Positions 54,196 through 64,000 are shown, counted from the first letter of the stretch. The stretch is 64,000 bases of DNA from Sphingobacterium sp. ML3W (GCF_000747525.1 NZ_CP009278.1:4960001-5024000), one strand, 5' to 3'. Numbers and translations are program-made. Notes: a model not told the origin generated them from the letters alone.

Positions 54196-55323
54196 CTATC
54201 GCCCTCCACTAATAAGCGAAGTAAAACGTGGTAAATATTTTTTCAATACGTTATAAATTAGTAAGCCCAGTAGGATTGTAATCGCTGGACAAACAATATA
54301 TAAAAGCAATAATTCAATCTCGGAATTCGGATGAATAATCTTAAATAAAAATTTAATGACAAACACCAGTGGTAGGCGATGGTACGCGAAGATAAAGAAA
54401 CTGCTATTGCCCAATGATGTACTATCACTCCAAGTACCTTTTGCTATAAAATGGGCAGACAGTCCTATGGCAAGCACAAGACCAATGATAATTCCCCCAC
54501 CATGCAAATAAGCATTCCATTGCGGCCCCCACAAATATAGATCCGTTAGAGCCATAATGGGATAAAACAATATAGCCATCGATAGTCTGGGTTTCAGCAC
54601 TTCTACAAAGTTTTTATTATGAATACTAAAATAAGCTCCTGCGGCAAAGAAGAATAATGACGCGAAGCTAAATCCAGGCAAATACATCCACTGATTTGTT
54701 ATCCACAATATCCCCAACAAAATCACCGCAATACCCTTGAGTTTTTTCAAGACAATGTAGATTAGCGGAGAAAAAAGCACGACAACCATCAGGTCACGGA
54801 TAAACCAGAAAGGAGAATTGATGGGTAAAGATTTGTCCAAATGTGAACTTATCATCGAGGTATCCCAGAAAGCCCATAGCCAATCCAACATACTGTAATC
54901 GGTTATCAATTTACTCTTTCCAGAAATCAAACTACCCCCCAAAAAGGTTTGTGCAAGATATAAGAGTAGCAAGACAACGAGATTCCAAAAAACATAGGGA
55001 ATCAGTAAGGAACGAGCACGTTTCTTTAACTTTCCAAGATAAGTATGGGTGTTAAAAACCGGTGTTTTATAAAAGAATAAAAAACCCGAGATAAAATAGA
55101 AAAGGGGAACACAGATCTCGAGGATGATTTTAGAAAATAGTGTGAAAATAGAGGAGAAAATAGGATAATTCGCAAAATCTATTTGTTTTACTCCCTGCAT
55201 CACAACATTAGAAAAATCCGTATGGATAAATACAACACCCACAATAAGTGGAAAGCGAAGAAAGTTGATCGTCTTGGACTGCAGTTCTTCGCTAAACATA
55301 TTTGAATTATTATCTTTATCCAT
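54196..55323 (-). CDS. Acyltransferase 3 family membrane protein
   Basis: This 375-residue protein has about ten transmembrane segments and the family start NFLRFPLIVGVVFIHTDFSN (acyl-acceptor His in FIHTDF). Further landmarks are FFYFISGFLFFYK-like segments around 55-75, FWFIRDLMVVVLFSPLIYIV and the final helix ITILLGLLIYNVLKKYLP. Relatives acetylate or otherwise O-acylate surface polysaccharide or peptidoglycan. The active-site Arg and His arrangement fits the inner-membrane family. It is followed after 10 nt by the C1 peptidase, but a shared role is not obvious. Confidence 0.85.
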   Translation of the reverse strand: MDKDNNSNMFSEELQSKTINFLRFPLIVGVVFIHTDFSNVVMQGVKQIDFANYPIFSSIFTLFSKIILEICVPLFYFISGFLFFYKTPVFNTHTYLGKLKKRARSLLIPYVFWNLVVLLLLYLAQTFLGGSLISGKSKLITDYSMLDWLWAFWDTSMISSHLDKSLPINSPFWFIRDLMVVVLFSPLIYIVLKKLKGIAVILLGILWITNQWMYLPGFSFASLFFFAAGAYFSIHNKNFVEVLKPRLSMAILFYPIMALTDLYLWGPQWNAYLHGGGIIIGLVLAIGLSAHFIAKGTWSDSTSLGNSSFFIFAYHRLPLVFVIKFLFKIIHPNSEIELLLLYIVCPAITILLGLLIYNVLKKYLPRFTSLISGGR

Positions 55324-55475
55324 AAGCCCCTATGTTACAAACCTTTTATCAGCTGTATTTCAGGATGTTAAATTAGATAATTTTAGTCAAAAAATAACAA
55401 TGAATATGGAAAGATGCTTGAAGCAGGTTATTATTGATAGGTATAATTCATGTAAAATGATATAAACTACAGCAG

Positions 55476-56549
55476 ATGAAAAAAACAATCCTTCCCTCCT
55501 TAAATACACTAATTACGGTCCTTTTAGTGTTCTGTTTTTCTTCCTGTGATGGTATAGTGGAACATAACAAAAAACCATTGGCTTCAGAATATGAAAATTT
55601 TCAAGAAATCAATGAGCATTACCATTCCGACAACTTCGAGGTCAAGTTGTTTTGTGAGACCCAGGTCTCCAGTTCAAGTTCACCAAATCCCATTCGTATT
55701 TTTCCATCGGTCAACAACCAATTGATTGTATCTTGTGATGCAGAAAAAAATGAGGCAACCCAAGGCGATATGCTTTACTATAAGATAAAAAGCAATGGAA
55801 CTGTGGAAGATACTTTACACTTATCTCAAAATGAATATTGGCCGGAATTTATCGACGGTTTTATGGTTTTCACCAATAACGACAAAGCCTTTTATACCAC
55901 TTGGCCACAAAACGGCGATACCACCAGACTTATGGTCAATGTTTTGAATGCCGATCTAAGCTGGTCCGAAGAGCAAGTATATCAGAAAATTGAAACGGTA
56001 AAAAAGGACTGTACATATTGGTTTTTTGAAAATGTGACCAATAATGAGCATTACTATAGGCAGTTCTTCTTTTATCAAGACAAACAATGGCAGATGGTAT
56101 GGCAAAAATTGCCAGAATACCGGAGTCTCGATAGTAGCGAAACCGCCAACCGCTACCGTAATAATGTTTTTCGGACTGGCGAAGAAGATCCCTACCTACC
56201 CGAAAACGTTACTTTTTTACACTTTCATCCTGAAGAAAAATTAAAATATAGCCACAATATTGGCGGAGGTAACCCTGGATTTAGTGTGACAAACTGGCGA
56301 GGAAAGGCTTTCTTTAAAACAAAAATCGGAGATCGTGATTTTAATTTTTTTGTGCCCCATATCGCTGTAGAAAAAGAAAAATTTGACGGTTTTAAAGATC
56401 GATTTTATACGGTCTTAGCAGCATCTTATCCAGCAAGAACTTTCAGACCGTCGTTTTATATTTCACCCAATGGTTTTGCATTTTATTCTTCCAACAGCCA
56501 AAACATGTATATAATCCGTAAAAAAGAATCCGCAAAAACAGATCATTGA
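55476..56549 (+). CDS. Lipoprotein of unknown function (possible DUF4221-type)
   Basis: This 357-residue protein has a signal and an FSSC lipobox (Cys24). The body contains repeated beta-strand segments with Trp/Tyr/Asp-rich loops (WPEFIDGFMVFTNNDKAFYT, LNADLSWSEEQVYQKIE, FFKTKIGDRDFNFFVPHI), which suggests a beta-propeller exposed at the surface. I do not recognise it firmly; DUF4221-like proteins of Bacteroidota have this size and plan. It is monocistronic, divergent from the acyltransferase and convergent with the fucosidase operon, with a terminator between. Confidence 0.65.
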   Translation: MKKTILPSLNTLITVLLVFCFSSCDGIVEHNKKPLASEYENFQEINEHYHSDNFEVKLFCETQVSSSSSPNPIRIFPSVNNQLIVSCDAEKNEATQGDMLYYKIKSNGTVEDTLHLSQNEYWPEFIDGFMVFTNNDKAFYTTWPQNGDTTRLMVNVLNADLSWSEEQVYQKIETVKKDCTYWFFENVTNNEHYYRQFFFYQDKQWQMVWQKLPEYRSLDSSETANRYRNNVFRTGEEDPYLPENVTFLHFHPEEKLKYSHNIGGGNPGFSVTNWRGKAFFKTKIGDRDFNFFVPHIAVEKEKFDGFKDRFYTVLAASYPARTFRPSFYISPNGFAFYSSNSQNMYIIRKKESAKTDH

Positions 56550-56594
56550 AACCATCCGTACCAAAGTAGCACCTACCCCTAACAATTTTCAAAA

Positions 56595-56621
56595 AAGGCC
56601 AGCAATAAAATTGCTGGCCTT
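56595..56621. terminator. Bidirectional hairpin terminator
   Basis: AAGGCCAGCAAT (56595-56606) pairs perfectly with ATTGCTGGCCTT (56610-56621). An A6 run is on the left. It ends the fucosidase operon on the minus strand and the lipoprotein gene on the plus strand. Confidence 0.85.
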
Positions 56622-56641
56622 AGACATTTAATACCAAGTAA

Positions 56642-58711
56642 CTAGTCTACAATGACACCGATTTCATTTATTTTCATCCCATTTTGATCAGCACCGATTA
56701 CAGAAAGTGCTTCAAACTTGATAAAACGTGCTTGTTCTTTCGCCGGGAACTTAACCTGCTGTTTGATTGGATTATTTTTGATATTGCCAAACGTCTTATT
56801 ATGGAGAACACGTTCCCATTTCTGACCGTCCTTGCTCACATAAAAGTTATATTTATCCACAATCCCATTCGTGTTACCATTGGTAGCCGGGGTATAAGTA
56901 AACCCATCGATTTCCAATTCTCCTCCCATATCAAGAGTTATTTCATAACTCGCCGAAGCCCCTGCATATTCAGCTTCCCAGCCTGTTCTATAATCACCGT
57001 CAAAAGCCCTATTCACTTGCGATCCTTTTCGGGATTCGCTAGCATTTATCACTTTCCAATCTGCTGTCGAAAGATCATAATCAGCCATCACAATATCACT
57101 AAATTCCTTTCCACCATTGATGAAGGCCCTAGCTTTGATCATACCGCCTTTTTTCAATTCAAAAGACCCATCATAAGGCGTACTCTTTACCTGTGGGTCA
57201 CCACCATCTAAAGTATACGTTATAAGCGGATCTGGGCTATTCGTCTTGATAGAAACCACTCCCTCCTTGGTTCTATAAATTAGCGGGATATCCAATACCT
57301 CCGGAGCTAAGTAAGCTTGTATTTCTGAAAGAACGGGCGATGCATTAGCCTCCACAGTAATCCGAATCCGACTCGTTTGTATCGTCGGAAAACTTAAGAT
57401 CCTTTTATAGCCGATCGTACTTTGTTTATCCAACACAACAAACTTACTTCCATCCCAGTAGGCTACTTCAAACGATTTGACACGTTGGCCAAGTGGAATA
57501 TATTCCTGCAGAAGTAAGCGATTAAGCTTTGTTTTTGCACCAAGATCTACTGTTACTGTTGCATTTTTAACCCCATTTTCTACAGCAAAATAGGTGTCAA
57601 AATTACCGTCCGAGAGCTGAGTTGCTTGCGTTGCGTTTACCAGTACTTTTTTTCCTTTGGCTAAATTTGTCTTAAAAGTCGCATCGACCACTTTCCGCAA
57701 CTCCATTAATCGGGTAGAGTCTGTCGGATGAATCTGTCCTGTACGACTTACGGGAACGTTTAATAATAAATTAGCGTTACTCCCCACTGAGGTATAATAG
57801 ATCCCCAATAATTGGCTTAATGTCTTGACTTTATCATCGGTAGCTGGGCTGTAGAACCATCCTGGTCTAATCGATACATCGACCTCACCAGGTATCCAGT
57901 ACTTTCCATTTTCGTCACCTGTATTTAAGACTTCTTGTTTTGGAGCATCCTTTCCCATTCCAAAGCCATCAGTATTTAGCGTGCTCCAATTGGTTTCACC
58001 AGCAAAACCAGACTCATTCCCAATCCAGCGTGCTCCAGGGCCAATGTCGCTAAATATAACTGCATGAGGCTGATGCTTGTACACGACACTGCGAAACAAT
58101 GGCCAGTCATAAACTTGTTTTTTACCATTCGGTCCCTCTCCATTTGCACCATCAAACCACATCTCATAGATATCACCATAATTAGTCAACACTTCTTCCA
58201 GCGTTTTGGCAAAGATATCGTTGTATTCAGGAGTCCCATATGAAGGGTGATTTTGGTCCCAGGGCGATAAATATACCCCGAACTTCAAGCCATATTCCTT
58301 ACAAGCTTCAGAAAGGTCTTTTAACACATCCCCTTTTCCACCTTTCCATGGGCTTTCACGTACCGTGTGCGTACTGTATTTACTCGGCCATAAACAAAAA
58401 CCATCGTGATGCTTAGCTGTAATAATAATAGCTTTCATTCCAGCATCTTTAGCTGTTTTAGCCCATTGTCGTGCATCGAGATTTGTTGGATTAAAGACAC
58501 CCGGATTCTCTTTTCCATCGCCCCATTCCTTATCCGTAAATGTATTCGGACCGAAATGGATAAACATATAGTAACCTAGTTTCTGCCATGAAATCTGGTC
58601 TGCCCTCGGCAGCGCCCCATAGGGCGCTGGAGCAGCTTGCTGGGCATTTACATGCCACGTTGTAAAAAGAGTCATCACCCCTAACGCTAGACTTTTCTTG
58701 ATATAATTCAT
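56642..58711 (-). CDS. GH29 alpha-L-fucosidase with C-terminal F5/8-type domains
   Basis: This 689-residue protein has a signal peptide (1-23). The GH29 barrel (about 30-340) has the substrate-binding His101-His102 (AKHHDGFCLW) and the nucleophile Asp187 in MWFDGANG. The acid/base is probably Glu233 or Glu239 in GNESGFAGETNW. A first discoidin-like (F5/8C) region lies at about 345-465, a chitobiase/FN3-like linker at about 470-550 (LITYTLDGGDPQ) and a second F5/8C domain at about 560-689 (YRTGWEAEYAGASASYEITL). It removes terminal fucose from glycans in the periplasm. It is the third gene of the operon, 33 nt after susD. Confidence 0.93.
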   Translation of the reverse strand: MNYIKKSLALGVMTLFTTWHVNAQQAAPAPYGALPRADQISWQKLGYYMFIHFGPNTFTDKEWGDGKENPGVFNPTNLDARQWAKTAKDAGMKAIIITAKHHDGFCLWPSKYSTHTVRESPWKGGKGDVLKDLSEACKEYGLKFGVYLSPWDQNHPSYGTPEYNDIFAKTLEEVLTNYGDIYEMWFDGANGEGPNGKKQVYDWPLFRSVVYKHQPHAVIFSDIGPGARWIGNESGFAGETNWSTLNTDGFGMGKDAPKQEVLNTGDENGKYWIPGEVDVSIRPGWFYSPATDDKVKTLSQLLGIYYTSVGSNANLLLNVPVSRTGQIHPTDSTRLMELRKVVDATFKTNLAKGKKVLVNATQATQLSDGNFDTYFAVENGVKNATVTVDLGAKTKLNRLLLQEYIPLGQRVKSFEVAYWDGSKFVVLDKQSTIGYKRILSFPTIQTSRIRITVEANASPVLSEIQAYLAPEVLDIPLIYRTKEGVVSIKTNSPDPLITYTLDGGDPQVKSTPYDGSFELKKGGMIKARAFINGGKEFSDIVMADYDLSTADWKVINASESRKGSQVNRAFDGDYRTGWEAEYAGASASYEITLDMGGELEIDGFTYTPATNGNTNGIVDKYNFYVSKDGQKWERVLHNKTFGNIKNNPIKQQVKFPAKEQARFIKFEALSVIGADQNGMKINEIGVIVD

Positions 58712-58744
58712 TATTTTCTAATCTTTATATAAGTTATTCAATTA

Positions 58745-60451
58745 TTACCATCCCGGATTTTGCACATAGGCTCCTGGTTTGCCCGCAGTAAGACTGATCT
58801 GGTTCAAAGGGATTGGATCAAAATAGTATTTATCGTTCCATTTACGACCGTTCGTATAGTTGGTGTTCACAATAATTAGGGCGTTATTATCAGTCGCAAT
58901 CTTACTCACATCATAACTATATTTTTTTCTCAATTCCGCAACTAGCTTCATCCCCCTCACCGTTTTTATACCTTCGATAAGTTTTCCAGCCTTCCATCTT
59001 TTGATATCATTAAATCGAAATCCCTCTCCCATCAATTCGATGCGTCGCTCTCTACGAATTTCGTAAAGTAAAGGCGTAATCGCATACCCATAATCAACCG
59101 CATGTGGATCCGCTGCAACCGTTGTTGTTAAATGAGGCATGCCTACGCGGTCACGAAGTAAATTAACACTTTTATCCAGATCCGTTTGACTTAATGTTTT
59201 ATTGATTTCATACTTCGCCTCAGCATAATTCAGCAATACCTCCGCATATCTAAAAATAAAAGCATCAATATCCGATTGATTCGCGATCTCTTGAACAGGA
59301 TCACTTGACCGTCCTTTGATTAACCAATATCCACTAGATGTCTGAGAAGTTCCGATCAAAGGAAGTCCATAAACAAGCGGTGCAACAGCACTCGTACCGA
59401 TCCGGTAGATAAAGCCAGGACTTGCGACCGTTTGTTTATACCGCGGATCTCTGTTATCCGCTTCTTTAGCAGGTTCGGTATCATCAGTTGAATAAGAAGT
59501 CAACCCACTAGGTTTTCCGTCCTTATACAAATAAGAATCCATCAGATCCTTACTGACACCTGTATTATTTTCGTTTGCTGTACGGGTATAGCCTTGTGTC
59601 AATGTACCGATAATATAAGCCCAGTGCATGATAGACTCGGGGTTTGGTTTCAGATCTGTCTGCGTAAATAGATCTTGATAATCTTTATCGACGTTCCCCG
59701 TAGTATATAAACGGTACTTTCCATCGCTCATCAATGCCTCAGAAGCTGTTAACGATACCTGCAAGACAGGTAATGGATCGCCCAGACCATGATATTTACG
59801 AAAAGTACCTTCCCATAAGGCGATTCGTGACAATAAAGCATTCGCAATGTCCTTATTTAATCGACCGGTTTCTTCAGAACCTTTTTCAGGTAAGTTACTC
59901 ACGGCATATGTTAAGTCCAATAACACTTGATCCATCACTTCGTTACGATTGTTACGAGGGCCATACAACTCAACCGAAGTATCGTCCATATCCGAAAGTA
60001 CCAACGGTACATCACCAAAAGCACTTACCTTTTGCCAATAGAATAATGCTCGAAAAAAACGTACTTCCGCAGCATAGCGCTCCTTATTTGTTGATGGCAC
60101 TTGCTCATAACGTTTGAGAAAATAGTTACATCTTCGAATTGGAAGCCAATCATCAGTTGCCCATCCACCTCCAGTAGAAGGGACAGAGACTGTGCCTCCC
60201 AATAAAGCATTCGAGGTAGCAGGGAGCATATTATCCGAATTATTATCGACCGAATAATTGTTCACAAATGGTAGATTATTATAAAATAAATTGGCAAACA
60301 ATTTCAAATCGTTCTCCGTTTTAAAATAAGTAGGTTCACTAAACTGATTCTTAGGTAAACGATCTAAAAACCCATCATCTTTACAGCTATTCAGACTAAG
60401 CAAAAGACCTGAAGCTAGCAATATGTTCAAATATTTAAGGTTGTATTTCAT
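58745..60451 (-). CDS. SusD/RagB-family glycan-binding lipoprotein
   Basis: This 568-residue protein has an LNSC lipobox (Cys23). SusD marks are AEVRFFRALFYWQKVSAFGD with VPLVL, DAFIFRYAEVLLNYAEAKYE, LLRDRVGMPHLT, RRERRIELMGEGFRFNDIKR, DPIPLNQISL and the end VQNPGW. The size is typical. It lies 2 nt after susC and before the fucosidase, so it should bind a fucosylated oligosaccharide at the surface (inferred from context). Confidence 0.95.
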   Translation of the reverse strand: MKYNLKYLNILLASGLLLSLNSCKDDGFLDRLPKNQFSEPTYFKTENDLKLFANLFYNNLPFVNNYSVDNNSDNMLPATSNALLGGTVSVPSTGGGWATDDWLPIRRCNYFLKRYEQVPSTNKERYAAEVRFFRALFYWQKVSAFGDVPLVLSDMDDTSVELYGPRNNRNEVMDQVLLDLTYAVSNLPEKGSEETGRLNKDIANALLSRIALWEGTFRKYHGLGDPLPVLQVSLTASEALMSDGKYRLYTTGNVDKDYQDLFTQTDLKPNPESIMHWAYIIGTLTQGYTRTANENNTGVSKDLMDSYLYKDGKPSGLTSYSTDDTEPAKEADNRDPRYKQTVASPGFIYRIGTSAVAPLVYGLPLIGTSQTSSGYWLIKGRSSDPVQEIANQSDIDAFIFRYAEVLLNYAEAKYEINKTLSQTDLDKSVNLLRDRVGMPHLTTTVAADPHAVDYGYAITPLLYEIRRERRIELMGEGFRFNDIKRWKAGKLIEGIKTVRGMKLVAELRKKYSYDVSKIATDNNALIIVNTNYTNGRKWNDKYYFDPIPLNQISLTAGKPGAYVQNPGW

Positions 60452-60453
60452 GG

Positions 60454-63400
60454 CTAAAATGTGATTTGAGCTCCGAAGGAGATATTTTTACTTAATGGAT
60501 AAGCGGTTCTGTCTAATTGCTCTGGATCAAAATTGTCGAATATCTTGGTAAAAGTGAACAAGTTTTCGCCAGAGAAAAATAAGCGGATCTTTTCGATTTT
60601 AGCCCGTTTTAAAATCAAACTTGGCACAGAATAACCGATAGTGATATTTTTGATGCGCATATAAGAAGCATCCTGCAGATAACGTGTCGAATTTTGGGTA
60701 TTACCATTCCCGCCAAAACGAAGACGCGGAAAATAAGCATCTTGATTTTCTGGCGTCCAATAATCCATTTGATTCTTAGTCGGCACATCCCATTCACCGC
60801 CTCCGAATGCATAAAAATAAGTACCACCAACTACTGCATCACGACGTCCTACACCTTGCAAAAACACCGATAAATCAAAGTTTTTATAATCACCCCCTAA
60901 TCGCATACCATAAGAATAGCGTGCAGTTTTATTACCGATGATACGCATATCACCCGAATTACTTAACGTATTACTACCATTATCAATTTTTTTATCTCCA
61001 TTTACGTCTTCAAAGCGAACATCACCCCCAAGCCATGTACCCGAAAAAAGGCGTTCTTTATTCAATCCATCATTCGCTTCAGCATCACTTTGGTATAGTC
61101 CATTGGAAGTATACCCCCATATTTCATCGATTTGCTCACCGACATAATGCGACGTTAACTCACCTGTTGGGTTGAGGTCATATTTCGTAATCTTAGCTTT
61201 ATTGTCGCTCATGTTAAAACTTACAAAATAGTTGAAGTCGTTGATTTTATTGTTGTATTTCACTTCAAACTCCCAGCCTGTTGTTTTCAGATCTGCCGCA
61301 TTTCTATTGGGAGCACCAACGCCCAAAATCGCTGGCAATGGCTGTCCACCCACCAACATATCTCGGGTATCTCTGCTGTATAAGTCAAATGAACCACTCA
61401 ACTTATTGTCGAGCAGGGCAAAATCTAAACCGATGTTTTTCGAAGTCACCTTTTCCCAGGTAAACAATTGGCTTACAAGTCCAGGAGCCGTAATATACGA
61501 TTGTGTTGCATTACCAAAGATGTAATTGGTCGTACCATAAGGCATCGTCGCAATATAGGGGTATAGTGTACCATTAGTCGGATTGCTGTTCAAGTCAATA
61601 CTTTGATTTGGCAGCGTACCATAAGAAGCCCTGATTTTTAAATCGTTGAAAGTCGGTTTCAAGAAGCTTAAAAACTCTTCATTGGAAAGGCGCCATGCGA
61701 CACTCGCCGAAGGGCTAAAGACATAACGCTTATCGGCCGCAAAACGTGAAGAACCATCATGTCTACCATTAATTTCGATTAAATAACGATTGTCATAGAT
61801 ATAGTTAACGCGGAAGAACTGCCCTAAAAGCGCCCAATCTAACGGCACAGAGCTTACAATAGGCTTATCATCATTATTTAAATTGAGGTATGGAAAATCT
61901 TGATTCAACAGGTTTTTTGCACGTGCGCTAAAACTGCTATAAATCTTCTCTTCTCTATTATATCCAGCCATTGCTTTCAGATAATGCTTTTCAGCAAAGG
62001 TATTTTCATATTCCGCATAGATATTGATTGCTGTATAACGATCCTTTGAGTTGCTTTCCGAAACCCAAGGCACACGGTTATGTGGATAAGGTCCTACAAG
62101 ATAAGCATTGGCAGGATTCGTAGGATCCATACCTGCCGGGACAGCACCATACTCATCAAAAGACTTGATATTGATCTTATTGTTATAATTATAACTGTTC
62201 CAGGTCATATCCCCTATTACCCTAAAGTTTTTAAGCGGGTGTAGGTTAAATCCGCCCGTCAACCAGACATCATCAGATTGGTAGGTTTCACGTCCGTTAT
62301 ACTCATTCATAGCAAAAGGATTGGTCGTATTACCTTGACCGGAATAATGACCATCCGGATGTCTAATCGGGATATTAGGTCTTAAATCTGTCGCAATACG
62401 GTCTCCATAGATACCTTCAATAGCAGCAGATCGTGCCGGTTTGTTATCTTCTTTACGGTTTAAGCGAAACTTAGCGTTCAAATCCAACCAAGAGGTTACT
62501 TTAGTCTCCAGTCCCATATTGGCATTATAGCGCTTGTATTTTTGATTGGCCGCTTTAAACAAACCTCCTTGATTTAAATAACCCAACGAAGTGTGGTATT
62601 TTATTTTCTCACTACCACCAGTCAATCCCAAATTGTGTTCGTTCATCGGGGCCCATCCAGGAAACATCTCCTCCCACCAATCGGTGTTGCCCACATAACG
62701 GTAGCGCGTAGGATTACTTGGATCAATGTATACGGCATTTTCAGGAATTGGGTTGGCCATATATGCTTTCATTTTTTCAATATCGGTATCCGTCCAAACT
62801 TCCGATCCACGAGCACCTCCCGAAAGGTTACCACTCAGATCCGCATATTTATACATATCGACATACTCCAATGAATTGACCGTCTTTGGAATAGTCGTAG
62901 GTCTTGAAAAACCTTGATTAAATGAATAATTAACACGTGTACCTGTATCATACTTCCCATTCTTGGTTGTGATCAAGACAACACCATATGCAGCACGTGC
63001 GCCATATATGGCTGCAGCAGCCGCATCTTTCAAGACAGTTACGTTCTCCACATCTTGAGGATTAAGCTGATTCGGATCCATCTGTACGCCATCTACCAAG
63101 ATGAGTGGTCCACCCCCATTTAAGGAAGTATATCCTCTGATATTAAAACTTGCCCCTTCGCCTGGTCGACCATTAGAGAGGCCTATATTCAGATTGGGTA
63201 CCGCTCCTTGTAAACCGGCACCGAGGTTCGTAACCATACGATTTTCAAGTACCTCTGATCCCACTGAACTGACCGCACCTGTTAAATTTACTTTTTTCTG
63301 TGTACCGTAACCAACGACGACCACTTCGTCCAATGCATCAACCTTCTCGACCATCGTGATCGTGTAGTTGTTATTTGACCCTACCGTCAATGTTTGCGGC

Positions 63401-63969
63401 TCAAAACCTATCAATTCCACCGTCAATACAGTCCCTACTTGAGCCGTTACCTGAAATTCACCATTCTGGTCAGTCGACATACTGCTCCCATTCTTGACCT
63501 TAATGGTCGCTCCCGCTAGTGCCCGACCTTTGCTATCGGTTACTTTTCCTGCTATACTTTTTTGTACTTCGGCAGCGCTGTTCATTTTTACCTTAGACAA
63601 AGAGGTTGCACGTTTAATAACAACAGCATTTTGTTCTATCACAAAGGAAAGTGATAGCGGTGTCAATATACTGGATAACCCCTTTTCTAGCGCTACTTTA
63701 TCCAGGTTAACCTCCGCTACTCGAAGTGTGCCGATTACCCCGGCCTCACTGATCACATCGTATTTTGTTTGTTTCTTGATTTCTTTTAATATATCCGTAA
63801 GCTTCGCATTTTTTCCTTTCAAGGTCAGCAGCTGCGCATAGGTATAGGCATGAGCCTGACTCAAAGCCATGACCATGAATAATGCAATGAGTTTCATCAC
63901 AATAAAAAATTTAAGGCAGGAAGAATATCTAGGATAGTCTCCCTTATCATAATTAGGTGTTAATTTCAT
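60454..63969 (-). CDS. SusC-family TonB-dependent receptor with STN domain
   Basis: This 1171-residue protein has a cytoplasmic leader of about 24 residues, a signal peptide (about 25-42), an STN domain (about 46-118: LTLKGKNAKLTDILKEIKKQ, SLSFVIEQNAVVIKR), a carboxypeptidase-like domain (about 138-210), a TonB box region (DALDEVVVVGYGTQKK), a plug (about 228-340: PLILVDGVQMDPNQLNPQDV, IYGARAAYGVVLITTKNG) and a full barrel. The STN domain implies control by an anti-sigma factor (FecR) and ECF sigma factor pair, which must lie beyond the window edge or elsewhere. It is the first gene of the fucosidase operon. A later Met (residue 25) is possible but would remove the leader usual in STN-SusC proteins. 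Confidence 0.95.
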   Translation of the reverse strand: MKLTPNYDKGDYPRYSSCLKFFIVMKLIALFMVMALSQAHAYTYAQLLTLKGKNAKLTDILKEIKKQTKYDVISEAGVIGTLRVAEVNLDKVALEKGLSSILTPLSLSFVIEQNAVVIKRATSLSKVKMNSAAEVQKSIAGKVTDSKGRALAGATIKVKNGSSMSTDQNGEFQVTAQVGTVLTVELIGFEPQTLTVGSNNNYTITMVEKVDALDEVVVVGYGTQKKVNLTGAVSSVGSEVLENRMVTNLGAGLQGAVPNLNIGLSNGRPGEGASFNIRGYTSLNGGGPLILVDGVQMDPNQLNPQDVENVTVLKDAAAAAIYGARAAYGVVLITTKNGKYDTGTRVNYSFNQGFSRPTTIPKTVNSLEYVDMYKYADLSGNLSGGARGSEVWTDTDIEKMKAYMANPIPENAVYIDPSNPTRYRYVGNTDWWEEMFPGWAPMNEHNLGLTGGSEKIKYHTSLGYLNQGGLFKAANQKYKRYNANMGLETKVTSWLDLNAKFRLNRKEDNKPARSAAIEGIYGDRIATDLRPNIPIRHPDGHYSGQGNTTNPFAMNEYNGRETYQSDDVWLTGGFNLHPLKNFRVIGDMTWNSYNYNNKINIKSFDEYGAVPAGMDPTNPANAYLVGPYPHNRVPWVSESNSKDRYTAINIYAEYENTFAEKHYLKAMAGYNREEKIYSSFSARAKNLLNQDFPYLNLNNDDKPIVSSVPLDWALLGQFFRVNYIYDNRYLIEINGRHDGSSRFAADKRYVFSPSASVAWRLSNEEFLSFLKPTFNDLKIRASYGTLPNQSIDLNSNPTNGTLYPYIATMPYGTTNYIFGNATQSYITAPGLVSQLFTWEKVTSKNIGLDFALLDNKLSGSFDLYSRDTRDMLVGGQPLPAILGVGAPNRNAADLKTTGWEFEVKYNNKINDFNYFVSFNMSDNKAKITKYDLNPTGELTSHYVGEQIDEIWGYTSNGLYQSDAEANDGLNKERLFSGTWLGGDVRFEDVNGDKKIDNGSNTLSNSGDMRIIGNKTARYSYGMRLGGDYKNFDLSVFLQGVGRRDAVVGGTYFYAFGGGEWDVPTKNQMDYWTPENQDAYFPRLRFGGNGNTQNSTRYLQDASYMRIKNITIGYSVPSLILKRAKIEKIRLFFSGENLFTFTKIFDNFDPEQLDRTAYPLSKNISFGAQITF

Positions 63970-64000
63970 TATATTTGATTTGTAATTAGGTTTACATTGG

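Overview
The window is AT-rich DNA from a member of the Bacteroidota, most likely Sphingobacteriaceae (a Sphingobacterium or Pedobacter relative). The evidence is three SusC/SusD pairs, many SPII lipoproteins, several TonB-dependent receptors, a promoter with the Bacteroidota signature TTTG-N19-TAnnTTTG, and no Shine-Dalgarno sequences before most starts. I saw no rRNA, tRNA or CRISPR array.

Layout. (1) 1-6976: SusC (cut by the window edge), SusD, an S9 dipeptidyl peptidase and a TlpA-type thioredoxin lie in one tight operon, probably for peptide uptake and processing. (2) 7.0-10.5 kb: a gene-poor stretch with a frameshifted Rpn-type PD-(D/E)XK nuclease, a Fic remnant, a small membrane protein and five copies of an intergenic repeat of about 150-240 bp. 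(3) 10.5-14.7 kb: nested mobile DNA. An IS4-family element sits in an IS3-family element; a second, decayed IS3 copy lies inside the first and carries a group II intron remnant in its orfB. (4) 14.6-30.9 kb: a metal-homeostasis island. It holds a Fur/Zur-family repressor, a COG0523 GTPase, two TonB-dependent receptors, an ABC-2 exporter-like system (ATPase plus two DUF3526-type permeases), a tandem MliC-like lipoprotein, and on the opposite strand a ZnuD-like receptor with a His-rich lipoprotein. Two divergent control regions about 15.6 kb apart each carry two perfect palindromes GCAAC-N3-GTTGC. The far one controls a collapsed receptor gene and a repressor gene cut by an IS. (5) 30.9-36.0 kb: IS407-like, IS3 and IS4 elements, a second truncated Fic gene and a porin-like barrel protein. 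(6) 36.2-43.7 kb: a TIG/NHL lipoprotein, a SusC broken by a deletion and frameshift, SusD and a DUF1735/DUF4361-type lipoprotein. (7) 43.8-50.9 kb: a hemerythrin-like protein, an XRE regulator, an AraC regulator and a tripartite drug-efflux operon (TolC, HlyD, DHA2-type MFS, small lipoprotein), with a decayed duplicate of the tolC promoter and 5' end upstream. (8) 51.1-64.0 kb: a sulfatase, a collapsed SusD/sulfatase relic, a papain-like peptidase, an acyltransferase, a lipoprotein, and a GH29 alpha-L-fucosidase operon with SusD and SusC, suggesting use of fucosylated and perhaps sulfated glycans.

How the parts may work together. The island in (4) reads as a metal-limitation response, probably zinc. 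The repressor would bind palindromes that overlap the -33 and -7 promoter elements. The receptors would bring metal or a metallophore across the outer membrane, the His-rich lipoprotein would capture metal, and the COG0523 GTPase would deliver it inside the cell. The island has been eroded by insertion sequences: one changed the last cysteine of the repressor's structural zinc site to tryptophan, and another removed most of the second repressor gene.
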